Assembly: GCA_963822695.1 (NCBI GenBank)
Contig: CAWGJH010000006.1
Location: forward strand, 186,001 to 250,000
Direction of reading: 5' to 3'
Length of the DNA stretch: 64,000 nt
Origin: GCA-003244245 sp963822695
Lineage (GTDB): Bacteria > Actinomycetota > Actinomycetes > Mycobacteriales > Pseudonocardiaceae
Part shown: positions 34,597 through 44,290 of the stretch, one piece after another
Layout of the letters: every line of letters begins with the position of its first letter
Position numbering within the stretch: position 1 is the stretch's first letter
Program-made: the position numbers and the translations under genes
Notes under the pieces: model-generated
The model's database searches: none
Told to the model about the DNA's origin: nothing
What the model saw: only the letters and a program-made list of their open reading frames with translations

Positions 34597-34822
34597 GCCG
34601 GACGGGATTGTCTGGCACACGAGCAGCTACAGTCCCAACGGTGGCACCTGCGTCGAGGTCGGCTGGCGCACCAGCAGCTACAGCGGCACCAACGGTGGCT
34701 GCGTCGAGGTCGCGCCCGCGCCGGACGCCGTGCTGGTCCGCGACTCCAAGAACCGCACCGGCCCCGCCCTCACCATCCCCCCCACCGCCTGGCAAACCTT
34801 CCTCACCACCCTCCCCCACTAA
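34583..34822 (+). CDS. DUF397 protein with duplicated N-terminal motif
   Basis: About 79 residues from ATG at 34583 (or 34580), six bases after AGAGG, and overlapping the XRE gene by 14 bases. DUF397 proteins normally have one W-x-x-SSYS-(x)-GG-x-CVEV motif, then VRDSK and a C-terminal helix. Here the first motif occurs twice (WHTSSYSPNGGTCVEV, then WRTSSYSGTNGGCVEV) before VLVRDSKNRTGPALT. The protein is therefore longer than usual. It probably works with the XRE-DUF5753 partner. Confidence 0.9.
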   Translation: MTAPEPDGIVWHTSSYSPNGGTCVEVGWRTSSYSGTNGGCVEVAPAPDAVLVRDSKNRTGPALTIPPTAWQTFLTTLPH

Positions 34823-35029
34823 TCCCCGGCCGGCGTCGCGGCCACATGTCCGCGCGGGCCGGAAACGGCCCACGCGCGACGCCGGTGCCAGCTACCGTGT
34901 CCTTCCATGCCCACCAGGCCGCCGCCAGCGATGTCGGCCGTCTCATCTCATCTCGGCGACGTGGTGATGGCGACCGTTGCGCCGGCCGGCCACGCGGGGC
35001 CGGCCACTCACCGAGTCAGGTCACGCCGA

Positions 35030-35335
35030 CGTCCTCCGGTTCTGTCTGTGGTCACGGCAGTTCGCGGGCGAAAGCTCCAGCTGACCCGGCTCCTGTCATC
35101 GCTCGCCGCCCTGGACTGCCCAAACCCTCGTACATGCTCGTCGTCTGGACAACCTGGTCGTCCCTTGAAACCGCCGTACGCTGGTCGTGGTCTTCGGGGA
35201 GAGATGTCTCTGGCTGCGCCGGAACTGCCACGTTAGCGCTCCCTTCGATTGCGCCGAACGACTCTGAATGGCGAGCAACACGATTCTCTCTGTACACAGG
35301 GAGATGGCCAGCTCACGCCACGAGGAATAGGTCGC
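35030..35335 (+). pseudogene. Decayed fragment resembling a GT2-type glycosyltransferase N terminus
   Basis: Three plus-strand frames give consecutive pieces. VLSVVTAVRGRKLQLTRLL and SLAAL start a GT2-like Rossmann fold. LVVVFGERCLWLRRNCHVSA continues in a second frame, and EWRATRFSLYTGRWPAHATR in a third. They read as one protein broken by frameshifts, ending at the 3' end of the LCAT-like gene on the other strand. Nothing else is seen between 34823 and 35030. The family call is tentative. Confidence 0.4.
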
Positions 35336-36689
35336 TCACTGGTTCCACCTGCTCGGCGCCGGAGACAACCACCCGGTACCCGCCTTCGGGCACCGGCCCG
35401 AACTCGGCCTGCCGCCAGTGGTCCGCAGGTGGGAGCGTAACCCGCGCCGCCTCCAGTCCAGTCTCTACCTCATGGACGACCGCGTTCAGGGGCTCTCCGG
35501 GGTCGGTGGTCCGGACCCGCAGTATCACCGGTTCGTCTTTGAGATACAGGTCCTCCATGTCCAGGGAGACGCTGACCGGAGCACCGGCACGGACGGCCCC
35601 CAGTTTGATGCGATCGAGGATCCCGCGGACCTGCACCAGGACCGGGTCCGCGTTCTGGAGCGATGCGTGCCGAGTCGCTGCGAACACCATCGGGGGATCG
35701 TCGCCCAGCTCGATCGGCGTCGCCGAAACCCGGGGGACCGTGCCATCCCCGCCCTGGTCCACGCCCGCTCGCACCCGGATCAGCTCCACCGCGCCCTCCA
35801 CGAGCCGAGCACTCTGGTTCGTTGGCTGATCGAGCCCGACGATCGGGTGAATGGCATACCTCGCTTCCCGGTACGCGGGATCGTCGAGATGGGCCTTCAC
35901 CGCACGCTCGATCTCCCGGTGGAACTCGTCAGCGGCCCGGACACGGTCGGCGTCAAGGCCCGGGATCGGTGGAGCCTCCTTGAGCCGGACGAATTCACCG
36001 GTGCCCGGGTCGTAGCACGGGTAGATCGGCAGCAGCTGATAAATCGAAGTGAACGACCGCGACAGCTCGGTGAAATCGATGAGGCGGAACAGCTTGGGGA
36101 CCCCGTTCGACAGTGTGTCCAGGGCATTGAGGGAACCGCGGTACGGCGTGCCAAAGGTGATGAGCGTTGTGGTGTCCCGCCACCCCTCGAGCACTTCCAA
36201 GAAGTACCGCGCTACAAGCCCTCCCATCGAGTGGGCGATGAGGATGAGCTTCGCCTCGGCGTTGCCCGATGACTCCCGCCACGCCGCCATCCAGCGCCGG
36301 CTTTCCTCCTGGAAGCGGCGGGCTGCCACCCGGTTGTCCCGCCGCCAGTCGTAGGGGAATTGGAAGAAGTTGCGGCCTTCTTCCACGTCGAACAGCTCGA
36401 AAATCCGCCGGGACACCTTCGTGTATCCGTCGATCTTCCATAATCCTGGGAGCAGGTGGGCGTCGGCTATCACGCTTGTCGCGCGCACGCCGTCTCCTAG
36501 GTCGTTAACGTCAGGAGGGTCATCCTCCAGTTTCAAGTCCTGAATGCTCTCGCATAGGCTCAGCAAGGCCCGGATCCCAGCCTTGGCGGTGAGGGCCCAG
36601 GTATTCTTCCCATTCTTCTTCAGCACGCTTCCGGTGATCCCCGGTAGCAGGACAATCACGTCGGACATGGGCTTGCGTTTGCGCGGCAT
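35313..36689 (-). CDS. LCAT/lipase-like alpha/beta hydrolase with C-terminal beta domain
   Basis: This is a 458-residue protein. LLPGITGSVL near the N terminus is the typical lecithin:cholesterol-acyltransferase-family start. FQFPYDWRRDNR, the nucleophile elbow AHSMGGLVARYF (Ser154), an aspartate in GGDGTVP and a His in ATRHASLQ complete a Ser-Asp-His triad. The last 110 residues look like a beta-sandwich. There is no signal peptide, so it is cytoplasmic. The gene starts ten bases after the TPR-CHAT gene, so the two are one operon. A phospholipase or lipase effector controlled by the CHAT protease is the working idea, by analogy with CHAT-gasdermin pairs. Confidence 0.8.
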   Translation of the reverse strand: MPRKRKPMSDVIVLLPGITGSVLKKNGKNTWALTAKAGIRALLSLCESIQDLKLEDDPPDVNDLGDGVRATSVIADAHLLPGLWKIDGYTKVSRRIFELFDVEEGRNFFQFPYDWRRDNRVAARRFQEESRRWMAAWRESSGNAEAKLILIAHSMGGLVARYFLEVLEGWRDTTTLITFGTPYRGSLNALDTLSNGVPKLFRLIDFTELSRSFTSIYQLLPIYPCYDPGTGEFVRLKEAPPIPGLDADRVRAADEFHREIERAVKAHLDDPAYREARYAIHPIVGLDQPTNQSARLVEGAVELIRVRAGVDQGGDGTVPRVSATPIELGDDPPMVFAATRHASLQNADPVLVQVRGILDRIKLGAVRAGAPVSVSLDMEDLYLKDEPVILRVRTTDPGEPLNAVVHEVETGLEAARVTLPPADHWRQAEFGPVPEGGYRVVVSGAEQVEPVSDLFLVA

Positions 36690-36699
36690 TGCTCTCTCC

Positions 36700-39300
36700 T
36701 CAGCGACAGGCGTAGCTGACGAACCCGATCCAGAAAAACGGGGGGAGGGACGTGTCGTTCAGCATGGCGAGCTGGGCCGATCGGAAGGCGTGGAGCGGCG
36801 AGGATCCGGTGGTGCGGGCCTGGTGGTACCGGGTCATGAACGCCCGGGTGGCGGTGTCGTTGGCTTGGGGGATGGAGATGAGCACTGCCCCAGCACCGGC
36901 CTCGAGCAGGCCGCCGGGGAGTCCGAGCACGTCATCGCCGGTGAGCGGGACGTTCTCTGCCGCCAGCGGGCGCCACCCAGTGCTGCACGCGCTCAGCACC
37001 ACCTCGTCGTAGTCGAGCCGGGACAGCGTGAGCTCACCGGCATCAACCTTGCCGTCGGAGAGCAGGAGCCCCGAGGCCATCGGCTCGGCGGACTCAAGGG
37101 TTCCGTGGCAGGCGGCGTGGAGGATCGCTCCTTCGACGTCCGTCCGGCCGGCCAGATCCCGGAAGGCCGTCTCCGTGGCCGCCGCTCCCGTGACGGGAGC
37201 GGTCACCAGCGCGTCTCGGTCGCGATACATCGCCTCCAGATCCGCGAGTTCCGCGCCGACCTGGGGCACGTCGTCGAGTTCGCTCAACCCTGAGTAGTCG
37301 GGAGCCCCGATCAGTGCTGCACGGGGCGCCGAGACAAAGTTCCGGTCCAGGAGCTCGGTACAGGTGAGGTTCGGCAGGACCCCCACTGCGGCGCGTTCGA
37401 AGAGCCGGTGGCCGTCCAGGAGGAGGCCGGGCCATGGAAGCAGGTGCAGCACCTGGTGGGGGGCGACGAGAAGCGACCCGGCGCCGAGGCCCTCCTCGAG
37501 CAGCGCGCGCGGCACCAGATCCTCCGCTGTGATTGTGCCCGAGAGCTCCTCGGACGGGTCGAACTGGTACGGGTCGGGCTTCTGCTGTACGAGGTTCCGT
37601 GCGTACCGGTCGAGGTTCTCCACCACCACCGGGTTCAGTTCCATGCTGGCAACCCGGACGGTCCCGTTGCCGAGGAGCACACCCACCACCCGCTCGGGAC
37701 GATAATAAAGAGTCAGGGCGGCCTGGTGGCGAGCATCGAGCCCGGCGAGTAGCCGCTCCAAGTCGAACGGCACGGGAACAGACAGCGAGCGCCACCGGGG
37801 GTCGGAGAGCCGGATCTCCTCGGCCACCTCCCGCCGGCGAACTATGAGGTGATCGCGCTCGGCGCAGAGCTGGACCGTCAGAGCGCCTCGGTAGCCTTCG
37901 TACTCAATGGAATCGAGCCGCCGGGTGATCCGGTCGAACTCCACCTCCAGAGGAGAATCCGTCGTCCGGCGCTCCGCAGGAACACTCAGGACCGTCGAGA
38001 GGGCTCGGGCCTTCACCAGCTCGATGAGCCGACAGCACCGCTCGCCGTCGCCTCGATCCGCGGCGAGATCGATGGCCGATTCAAACAGCGGCAACTTGGG
38101 CGCGAGGTACGTGCTGTCAAGGTGGTAGCCCAGGGGCGCCTTGCGGAGCGAATCGATGATTTCGGCGGCCTCGCTGTAGGCGTCCAGCGCCACGTCTGGG
38201 CGGCCGAGGCCCTCCAGGGCGCGCGCCCGCCGCCAGTGCAGTTTCCAAGCCAGGTCGAAGTCAGGGAAGCGCTCGAGGTCCGCTATGCCGTCCTCGGCGA
38301 GCTCTAGGGCCCGCTCGGGAGCCGATGTCGCGAGTTCGACGTCGGCCTGGAACGCCCGAAGCCCTGCCCGGCGAGATCGGAGCTGATCCTGTTCGAAGGC
38401 CGGGGCGATGGCGATCAGCCGGCTCCGGGCCTTCTCGTGCTGCCCACGACGGAGGTCGATCGCCGCGAGCTGGTACTCGATGGCCGCTTTAGCCCCAAGA
38501 TGCTCGTACTCGGGGAGCACCGTCAGGAACAGGCGCTCGGCCTGGTCCAGGTCGCCAAGCTCCTTGCGAATGCGGGCCTCATGTTCGTCGAGCTCCAGGG
38601 TGATCCTCCAGAGCGCGGCGGCATCGCCCGCCTCGCTGGTCGGCCCTCTGCCCCCGAGGATCGACATCGCCTCCCGACGGAAGGCCGCTCCGACATCCCG
38701 ACCCTCCGGATCGCTGCGGAGGTGAGGAGCCACCGACTCCTTCGCGCAGGCGATAGCCTCCAAGGCGCGATCATGGTCACCAAGCCATTCCAGCAGCACG
38801 GCCTGATCAAGGGCCGTCTGGGCCTCATCGAACACCGCTCCCGCACGGCCGAACTGGCCGCGGACCTGCGCGAGGAGCATGAGGGCCTCGTTGAAGCGCC
38901 CGGAGATCGCTAGCTGGGTGGCTTCCTCGCGCTGGACCCGGGCCAGCGCGTAGGCCGATAGGTGCTCGCGCGCGAGTCCAAGCGCCCAGTCCCGGAGCGA
39001 CTCGGCCGCCGCGGGATCTCCCAGCGCCTCCCGCAGGTCTGCCTCCATCAGCGTCTGCTGGACGAGCGGCTGGGCGAGTGGCTCGATCTCCCACGGACTC
39101 CGATAGCCAAGGCGATTGTGAAGCAGAGCCATCTCAAGAAAGCGCTTCTGCGCGTCCCGGTACTCGCGGTAGACCTCTGCTGCCCGCCGGTAGTCCCCTT
39201 GCTCCCGGAGCTGATTCGAGCGGAGGAAGAACGCCTTCGCTCGTTCCCATTCTTCCGCCATGCAGCCGACCAGTTCCATCCAACCCGGAACCTGTTCCAA
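36700..39300 (-). CDS. TPR-CHAT protease
   Basis: This is an 866-residue protein. The N-terminal 480 residues are alpha-helical TPR-like repeats (for example EEWERAKAFFLRSNQLREQG and AAEVYREYRDAQKRFLEMAL). The C-terminal third is a CHAT (caspase-like) domain. The catalytic His is in ILHAACHGTL (about 728) and the Cys in VVLSACSTGWRP (about 771), and the domain ends in PFFWIGFVSYACR. TPR-CHAT proteins act as proteases in defence, for example with type III-E CRISPR or gasdermins. Here the partner is an LCAT-like hydrolase encoded ten bases downstream. The activating signal is unknown. A second ATG 13 codons in is an alternative start. Confidence 0.87.
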   Translation of the reverse strand: MEQVPGWMELVGCMAEEWERAKAFFLRSNQLREQGDYRRAAEVYREYRDAQKRFLEMALLHNRLGYRSPWEIEPLAQPLVQQTLMEADLREALGDPAAAESLRDWALGLAREHLSAYALARVQREEATQLAISGRFNEALMLLAQVRGQFGRAGAVFDEAQTALDQAVLLEWLGDHDRALEAIACAKESVAPHLRSDPEGRDVGAAFRREAMSILGGRGPTSEAGDAAALWRITLELDEHEARIRKELGDLDQAERLFLTVLPEYEHLGAKAAIEYQLAAIDLRRGQHEKARSRLIAIAPAFEQDQLRSRRAGLRAFQADVELATSAPERALELAEDGIADLERFPDFDLAWKLHWRRARALEGLGRPDVALDAYSEAAEIIDSLRKAPLGYHLDSTYLAPKLPLFESAIDLAADRGDGERCCRLIELVKARALSTVLSVPAERRTTDSPLEVEFDRITRRLDSIEYEGYRGALTVQLCAERDHLIVRRREVAEEIRLSDPRWRSLSVPVPFDLERLLAGLDARHQAALTLYYRPERVVGVLLGNGTVRVASMELNPVVVENLDRYARNLVQQKPDPYQFDPSEELSGTITAEDLVPRALLEEGLGAGSLLVAPHQVLHLLPWPGLLLDGHRLFERAAVGVLPNLTCTELLDRNFVSAPRAALIGAPDYSGLSELDDVPQVGAELADLEAMYRDRDALVTAPVTGAAATETAFRDLAGRTDVEGAILHAACHGTLESAEPMASGLLLSDGKVDAGELTLSRLDYDEVVLSACSTGWRPLAAENVPLTGDDVLGLPGGLLEAGAGAVLISIPQANDTATRAFMTRYHQARTTGSSPLHAFRSAQLAMLNDTSLPPFFWIGFVSYACR

Positions 39301-39548
39301 TGCGCCTGCTTTCCTGGGAGGTAGTCGGCGCTACGGCGACTACCGACTGGCGTCAGCTTGTTAGACTAGCAGGATGTGACAAAAAAGAACACAGGACCAG
39401 CCGAACGGCTTATCTGGTTACTGGTTGGGTGACAATCTGCATACTGTCCGTGTGACAAATTAATTACCACTGGCTACTTCTCGAACGCGAGTCCTCACGA
39501 GACGTAACCAATTCGAGAAGACGACCCATCCACCTTCGATGTGGTGAT
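39301..39548. other. AT-richer upstream region of the CHAT operon with three GTGACAA motifs
   Basis: This region holds the CHAT promoter on the minus strand. GTGACAA occurs at 39376-39382, 39429-39435 and 39452-39458; read on the minus strand it is TTGTCAC, a possible -35-like or regulator site. No gene was found. Confidence 0.4.
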
Positions 39549-40576
39549 CTAGCCCCGCCTATTCACCGTTGTGACCATCGGGTTGGGAGCTTTGACCCAC
39601 CGTCTTTTTGATCTTGTTGTTGGGTGGTGGGTGGGGTGTGGTACCCGGCTGTCGTGTCGGGTGGGCGCCGGTTCCACAGGCCGGGTGGATTCCTTGGGGT
39701 CGTCGGGCCGGTTGGTGCTGGTCAGGGTGGCAGCAGGGCGAAGATCGTGGTGAAGGCTTGGTGGAGGTTGTGGGCCCAGGGCCAGGTTTCGGGGATTTTG
39801 AGGCGTCTGCGTCGTTGGCCGCGCACGATGCGTGCGGCGGTGTGCAGTAGCCGGTAGCGCAGGGTTGTGGGTTTTGTTTTGGCGAGCTCGCCGGACAGGG
39901 CGAGTAGCCGTAGCCAGGCCAGCAGGTCGCAGGCCAGCGACACCACGGCGCACCAGGCCTGGTTGATCGCGTAATCACGGGAGGGCAGATGGGTCAGGCC
40001 GGTGTTTTTGCCGCAGCGGATGAGGTCTTCGACCCGGGCTTGGGTGCGGTGAGCGGCTTCGCGGAACTGGATGGGTCCACTGGGGGTGTTGGTAGCGATG
40101 ACCTGGTAGTGCTTGCCCGCGTGCTGTTCGAACAGCGACAGTTGCGCGCCGGGGTGGGGGTTCTCGCGGCGCATGATGATCCGCATGTCGGGCAGCCAGC
40201 CGGCCAGGTGGTCACCGCCTGCGCTGTGGCGTAGCAGCCCGGTGAGCTCGGCGACCTGGGCGTCGTCACGAGCGTTGCCCGCCGCGTCGAGTGCCGGCGC
40301 CCAGGCGGTGGCGGGAACCTTGCCGGTCACGGCGCGGACGCGCTCGTCGAAGTCGAACCCGACCGAGTAGTGCACCTGGGCGCCCGGGCGGGTGTTCAAC
40401 GCGCTGATGTGCTCCACCAGGGCGTGGGTGGACCCAGCCCCATCACAGGTGATCAGCATCCGACGCCGGTGCGAGGCGGGGATCTGCGCGATCGCCTCGG
40501 TCAGAACCTCGATATGATCAGTTCGGTATTGGACCCCGCCCGCCCCGGCCGCAGCTTGACCACCAGCCTCGGTCAT
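39549..40576 (-). mobile_element. 5'-truncated IS1380-family insertion sequence
   Basis: The element keeps the C-terminal part of its transposase (39722-40576) and about 170 bases of 3' flank ending near 39549. Its left side is cut near a perfect stem-loop at 40563-40589. Terminal inverted repeats could not be paired because one end is missing. It lies between the CHAT operon and the AT-richer methylase/nuclease pair. Confidence 0.7.
39722..40576 (-). pseudogene. IS1380-family transposase, C-terminal portion
   Basis: The remaining 284 residues match the C-terminal two thirds of IS1380 transposases. They include MLITCDGAGSTHALVEHIS (a DDE aspartate), VHYSVGFDFDERVR, ELTGLLRHSAGGDHLAGWLP, RVEDLIRCGKNTGL and the tail RLLHTAARIVRGQRRR...PETWPWAHNL. 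About 170 N-terminal residues, with the first catalytic aspartate, are missing. The first 20 residues of the frame do not belong to the family. It should be inactive. Confidence 0.85.
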
Positions 40577-40589
40577 TCACCGAGGCTGG
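40563..40589. repeat. Perfect 11-bp stem-loop at the broken end of the IS element
   Basis: CCAGCCTCGGT (40563-40573) pairs with ACCGAGGCTGG (40579-40589) across a 5-base loop CATTC. It marks the point where similarity to the transposase stops. It may be a rearrangement hotspot or a terminator. Confidence 0.7.
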
Positions 40590-41344
40590 GGCAACACCAG
40601 CTGCAACCTTGATGCCAATGTCTGGCTCTACTGCCATGGATGTGGGTGGCGGGGGTGTGGTACGGCCGGGCCTCTGGTGGGTGAGGCACACGGGCGTGAT
40701 CTAGGTTCGGCGTCTCCTACACGATCGATCCTTGGAACATGCCCTGGCGGATCAGCTTGTGCAGGTCTCTACCGTCTGAGCTGCAGCCGGACATGCTGCG
40801 GCTGCGCCCTTACGCTCGCGTCGCTTGCGCTCGGCCCGCGTTCGCGTCAACCACCGCGCCCGCCAGGCCGGCCCGCGCGAGCACGGCCGTCAGGCCGCGC
40901 GCAGCGAGCGGGATCGGCCCGGCGGGCAACGAGTGAACGGACAACCAATCCACGTCCGCGCCGCCGCAGGCAGCGTGTCACAGATCCCATAGAGGCAAAT
41001 TCGGCAGCAACCCGGACCACACACCCGAACACGACACGGGGACTAGGCATGCAGACCGGACACGCCGATCGGTCCAGCACCGACCGTGAGCTGCTGGCCC
41101 ACGGTCGGCCACATGCCCTGTCGAATGCCCGGATCCGCTGGCGTTGCTGTCGTGCGCGGACCGAGGCCGCGCACTTTGGTGTGAACTCTGATCGTCCGGG
41201 CTAGTGTCATGAAGCCGACGGCGCGGCGCGGCGCATCACCGGCCGAGCGATCGGTACACTGAGCGCTGCCAAACGGCATGTTCGGCGACGACACGCAGCG
41301 ATCATGCCGCAAGTTGTCGGTGCCAGGTCGTAGGCTACAACTAC
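40590..41344. other. 755-nt intergenic region, no gene recognised
   Basis: The first half (40680-40940) is GC-rich with coding-like composition in more than one frame, but no start, domain or continuous frame is convincing. It may be decayed coding DNA. The last 100 bases hold the presumed promoter of the methylase gene (TAGGCT 13 bases before the ATG at 41345). Confidence 0.4.
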
Positions 41345-44290
41345 ATGTGGTCTCGGCCGGGCTGGGGGAACGACGTGCGCAGTGAGCTGAATTCTCATTT
41401 GCAGGACGCCCTCGGAGTCCTTGGGTATAGCAACTCTGAGGGCCTCTTAACCGTCGCGGACTTGAGTAAGCCCGGATCGCGAGACTACTACTGGCGAGAC
41501 TTGCGAGACAAGGTCGGCCTTGATGCCGTATTCTTTAATGACGGCGTACCTGTCGTAGGATTCAGCTCCGAGGACGAGCGTCAAGGTCTTCATGGAGTTC
41601 GGAAGAGGCTGTGGAACTACGGCCGTGTTCCGCTTCTCCTGAATGTCAACTCCGACTCGATTATGGCTTATGACGCGGCGGCGCAGGCCCCGGATGACCC
41701 TCAAGAACCGGGTTCCGGATCTATATTTTACTCACGTCGCGACAGTATTGCATGGGGCCTGCTCCAGGCTTTCACACGCACCGAGATCGAGTCCGGTAGA
41801 TTCAATTTCGCGGCGTCCTCCAATCGCCGCGCGGGACGAGTCGATCGGACGTTGCTTCGCAATCTCACACACCTACGGCGGAGCGTTGTCAAAGCAGGTC
41901 CAGAGCGACGTGAAGCTGTCGATAAACTGATAGGAGGGTGCCTCCTCGCCTCGTACCTTCGCGACCGAGGCATCCTGAACTCAGAGCACATGCTGTCCCT
42001 GGCTGGGCGCGAAGAGCTGGGCGACGTGTTCACGTCCGGTGTCGCCACTACCAACAGATTCTTTGAGGGCTTGGCAGCTCGGTTCAATGGTGACGTCTTT
42101 GATTCTATACCTCCGGCCCTACCAGCGGTCGAATCCGCCGACCTGACACAGATAGCCGCGTTTCTCCGCGGCGACGATCTCCTCACTGGTCAACAAAGTC
42201 TTTGGCCATACGACTTCTCCGTCTTACCCGCAGACCTTGTCAGTAGCGTTTATGAGGAGCTACTGGCTCCAACTCGAAAGAAGGACTCTGCATACTACAC
42301 TCCACGGTTCCTTGTAGATCTATTACTAGACGAGATCCTACCTTGGAACACTGATAATTCCTCGTTCAGTCCTCCTAAGTTGGTCAACATTGCCTGCGGT
42401 AGCGGCGCGTTCATGATTGAGGCGTTCCGCCGAATTGTGTATCTTGCGCGATCTCACACAGGACGACGACTGGAGTATCCGGAGGTTACTCGTTTACTTC
42501 TGGACAACATTTACGGGATTGACCATAATTCCTCAGCCGCCAGGGTGGCTGCCTTCGGCCTCTACCTGTCTGTCTTAGAAGAAGTAGATCCTCCAGATAT
42601 TTGGGACGATGTACGGCTTCCGAATTTGGTGGGACGAAATATCATCGTCTCGGATGCGTTCGCCAACCACCCTCTGCGAGACGGTCAGTTCGATGTCGTC
42701 GTCAGCAATCCTCCCTGGAGCAGCTTTCTCACACCGCAAGCTTCAAAGTATGTCGGCGCGAGCGGCGCACCGGTAGCTGATCAGCAACTTGCGCAAGCCT
42801 TCGTATGGCTAGCTAGAGACATGCTCAAGCCGGGTGGTCAACTCGGTTTAGTTATGCCAGCGAAGGGTTTGCTCCATAACCGAAGTAACACAGCACAGGC
42901 TTTTCGCGCCGCGCTGTTCATCCAGCTTGATGTAACTGCCATCGTTGATCTTTCAGCTGTTCGTCGCAGTGTCTTCGCGACCGCTATCGCACCGTCAGCC
43001 GTGCTTGTAGCTCGCCGACCAGACAGCCACACCGACACCGACAGCGCATCATCGTCGGTCAACGTGCTTCTGCATGTTGCAGCGCATCCTCGGGCTCTGG
43101 GTGGTCCGCTGGACGCATTGATTGTAGCACCTGAGGAGATTCGTTCGGTAAGCAAGAAACAAGCGGCGTCAAGGCCTGACCTGTGGAAGGTCCTCCTATG
43201 GGGATCTGTTCGCGACCTCGATCTGATCGACCGCCTCCGCCGATCAGCTCCGTCGGTTGGTGACATCGCTCGTGAGCGCGGCTGGCACTATGGCCAAGGT
43301 TTCCAGGTTGGCGGTGGGGACCACAATGACGCCTCGGAACTCATTGGCTTGCCGGTAGTCGAAACTGCATCCGTCGGGTTCCTCCGATCAACCATGGAAC
43401 AGTACGAACTCTTTGATCGCGATACGCTGCACCGGCCACGGAACAGGAAGCTTTACTCCGCGCCGCTGGTATTAATTCGCCGCGGAATACACAAGGAAGG
43501 AATTGCCGCTGTCTACATGGACCGAGATGCAGTCTTTCCCAACGGCCTGATTGGCATCGCTGGAAGCGATGCAGACCGGGCCAAGCTGGCCGCTTTGGCG
43601 GTTACAACCGTCTCGTCACTAGGTCGTTACTGGCACTTCATGACCTCCGCGTCGTGGGGTGTTGAGCGTGACTTCGTGGAGTTGAACGAGCACCTCTCGC
43701 TTCCACTGGCTTCCCCTGACCCAAGGACGAGAGAGAAGCTCTTTGAGCTTATTGACCGAGCGAATGAGGGCCCTGACGGCGGTCTTCGTGAGGCGGTCGA
43801 TGAGCTAGTTTTCGAGATGTACGGACTATCGATAAGCGACCGAGCAAGAATCATCGATAGAATGCAAACGGCAATTGGGAGATTCTACGGAGGCTCTCGT
43901 GCAGTGAGTCATCTATCGCATGACTTTTTAGATTACGAGAGTGTGCTGAGAAACGCACTGAGTGTCACTCTGCCCGGTTTGTCAATCTCAACTCAGATGT
44001 ACAGTGAGGGGCCATATCGTGCAGTTGCAGTAACGCTTTTCGAGGACGGGTCAACCGATACCACTGTTACTCTCGAAAGGCCCGTTGCGGTGGTGGACAT
44101 CGACTTTCTAATGAAACGAATGTCGCGCGCGGGTGCCAAGCCGACAGCGGTCATCGCTCAACCGTCTGGGTTCTTCATCGACGAGAACATCATCTACCTA
44201 CTCAAAACAAGTGATCTCGACAGGTGGTCTAACGACTCGGCGTTGGACGACGCCGATCGAATCCTTGCGGCAATAACAGCGGGTCTATGA
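41345..44290 (+). CDS. Large N-6 adenine DNA methyltransferase (type IIG/Eco57I-like)
   Basis: This is a 981-residue protein. The N-terminal region (about 10-110, with LDAVFFNDGVPVVGF) resembles a nuclease-like fold but lacks a clear E-x-K. The methylase domain has motif I NIACGSGAFMIEAFR (about 348) and motif IV VVSNPPWSSF (about 454), the N6-adenine/N4-cytosine signature. The C-terminal half looks like target recognition (RKLYSAPLVLIRRG...WGVERDFVELNEHL). The gene uses many more A/T-ending codons than its neighbours, so it is probably imported. A GTG at 41375 after GGGGGA is an alternative start. The downstream gene overlaps by four bases. Confidence 0.82.
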   Translation: MWSRPGWGNDVRSELNSHLQDALGVLGYSNSEGLLTVADLSKPGSRDYYWRDLRDKVGLDAVFFNDGVPVVGFSSEDERQGLHGVRKRLWNYGRVPLLLNVNSDSIMAYDAAAQAPDDPQEPGSGSIFYSRRDSIAWGLLQAFTRTEIESGRFNFAASSNRRAGRVDRTLLRNLTHLRRSVVKAGPERREAVDKLIGGCLLASYLRDRGILNSEHMLSLAGREELGDVFTSGVATTNRFFEGLAARFNGDVFDSIPPALPAVESADLTQIAAFLRGDDLLTGQQSLWPYDFSVLPADLVSSVYEELLAPTRKKDSAYYTPRFLVDLLLDEILPWNTDNSSFSPPKLVNIACGSGAFMIEAFRRIVYLARSHTGRRLEYPEVTRLLLDNIYGIDHNSSAARVAAFGLYLSVLEEVDPPDIWDDVRLPNLVGRNIIVSDAFANHPLRDGQFDVVVSNPPWSSFLTPQASKYVGASGAPVADQQLAQAFVWLARDMLKPGGQLGLVMPAKGLLHNRSNTAQAFRAALFIQLDVTAIVDLSAVRRSVFATAIAPSAVLVARRPDSHTDTDSASSSVNVLLHVAAHPRALGGPLDALIVAPEEIRSVSKKQAASRPDLWKVLLWGSVRDLDLIDRLRRSAPSVGDIARERGWHYGQGFQVGGGDHNDASELIGLPVVETASVGFLRSTMEQYELFDRDTLHRPRNRKLYSAPLVLIRRGIHKEGIAAVYMDRDAVFPNGLIGIAGSDADRAKLAALAVTTVSSLGRYWHFMTSASWGVERDFVELNEHLSLPLASPDPRTREKLFELIDRANEGPDGGLREAVDELVFEMYGLSISDRARIIDRMQTAIGRFYGGSRAVSHLSHDFLDYESVLRNALSVTLPGLSISTQMYSEGPYRAVAVTLFEDGSTDTTVTLERPVAVVDIDFLMKRMSRAGAKPTAVIAQPSGFFIDENIIYLLKTSDLDRWSNDSALDDADRILAAITAGL

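Noticed and set aside
39559..39978. Minus-strand 139-codon frame near the IS end
   Set aside because: Pro/Ser/Thr-rich frame shadow of the transposase tail and flank with no family features.
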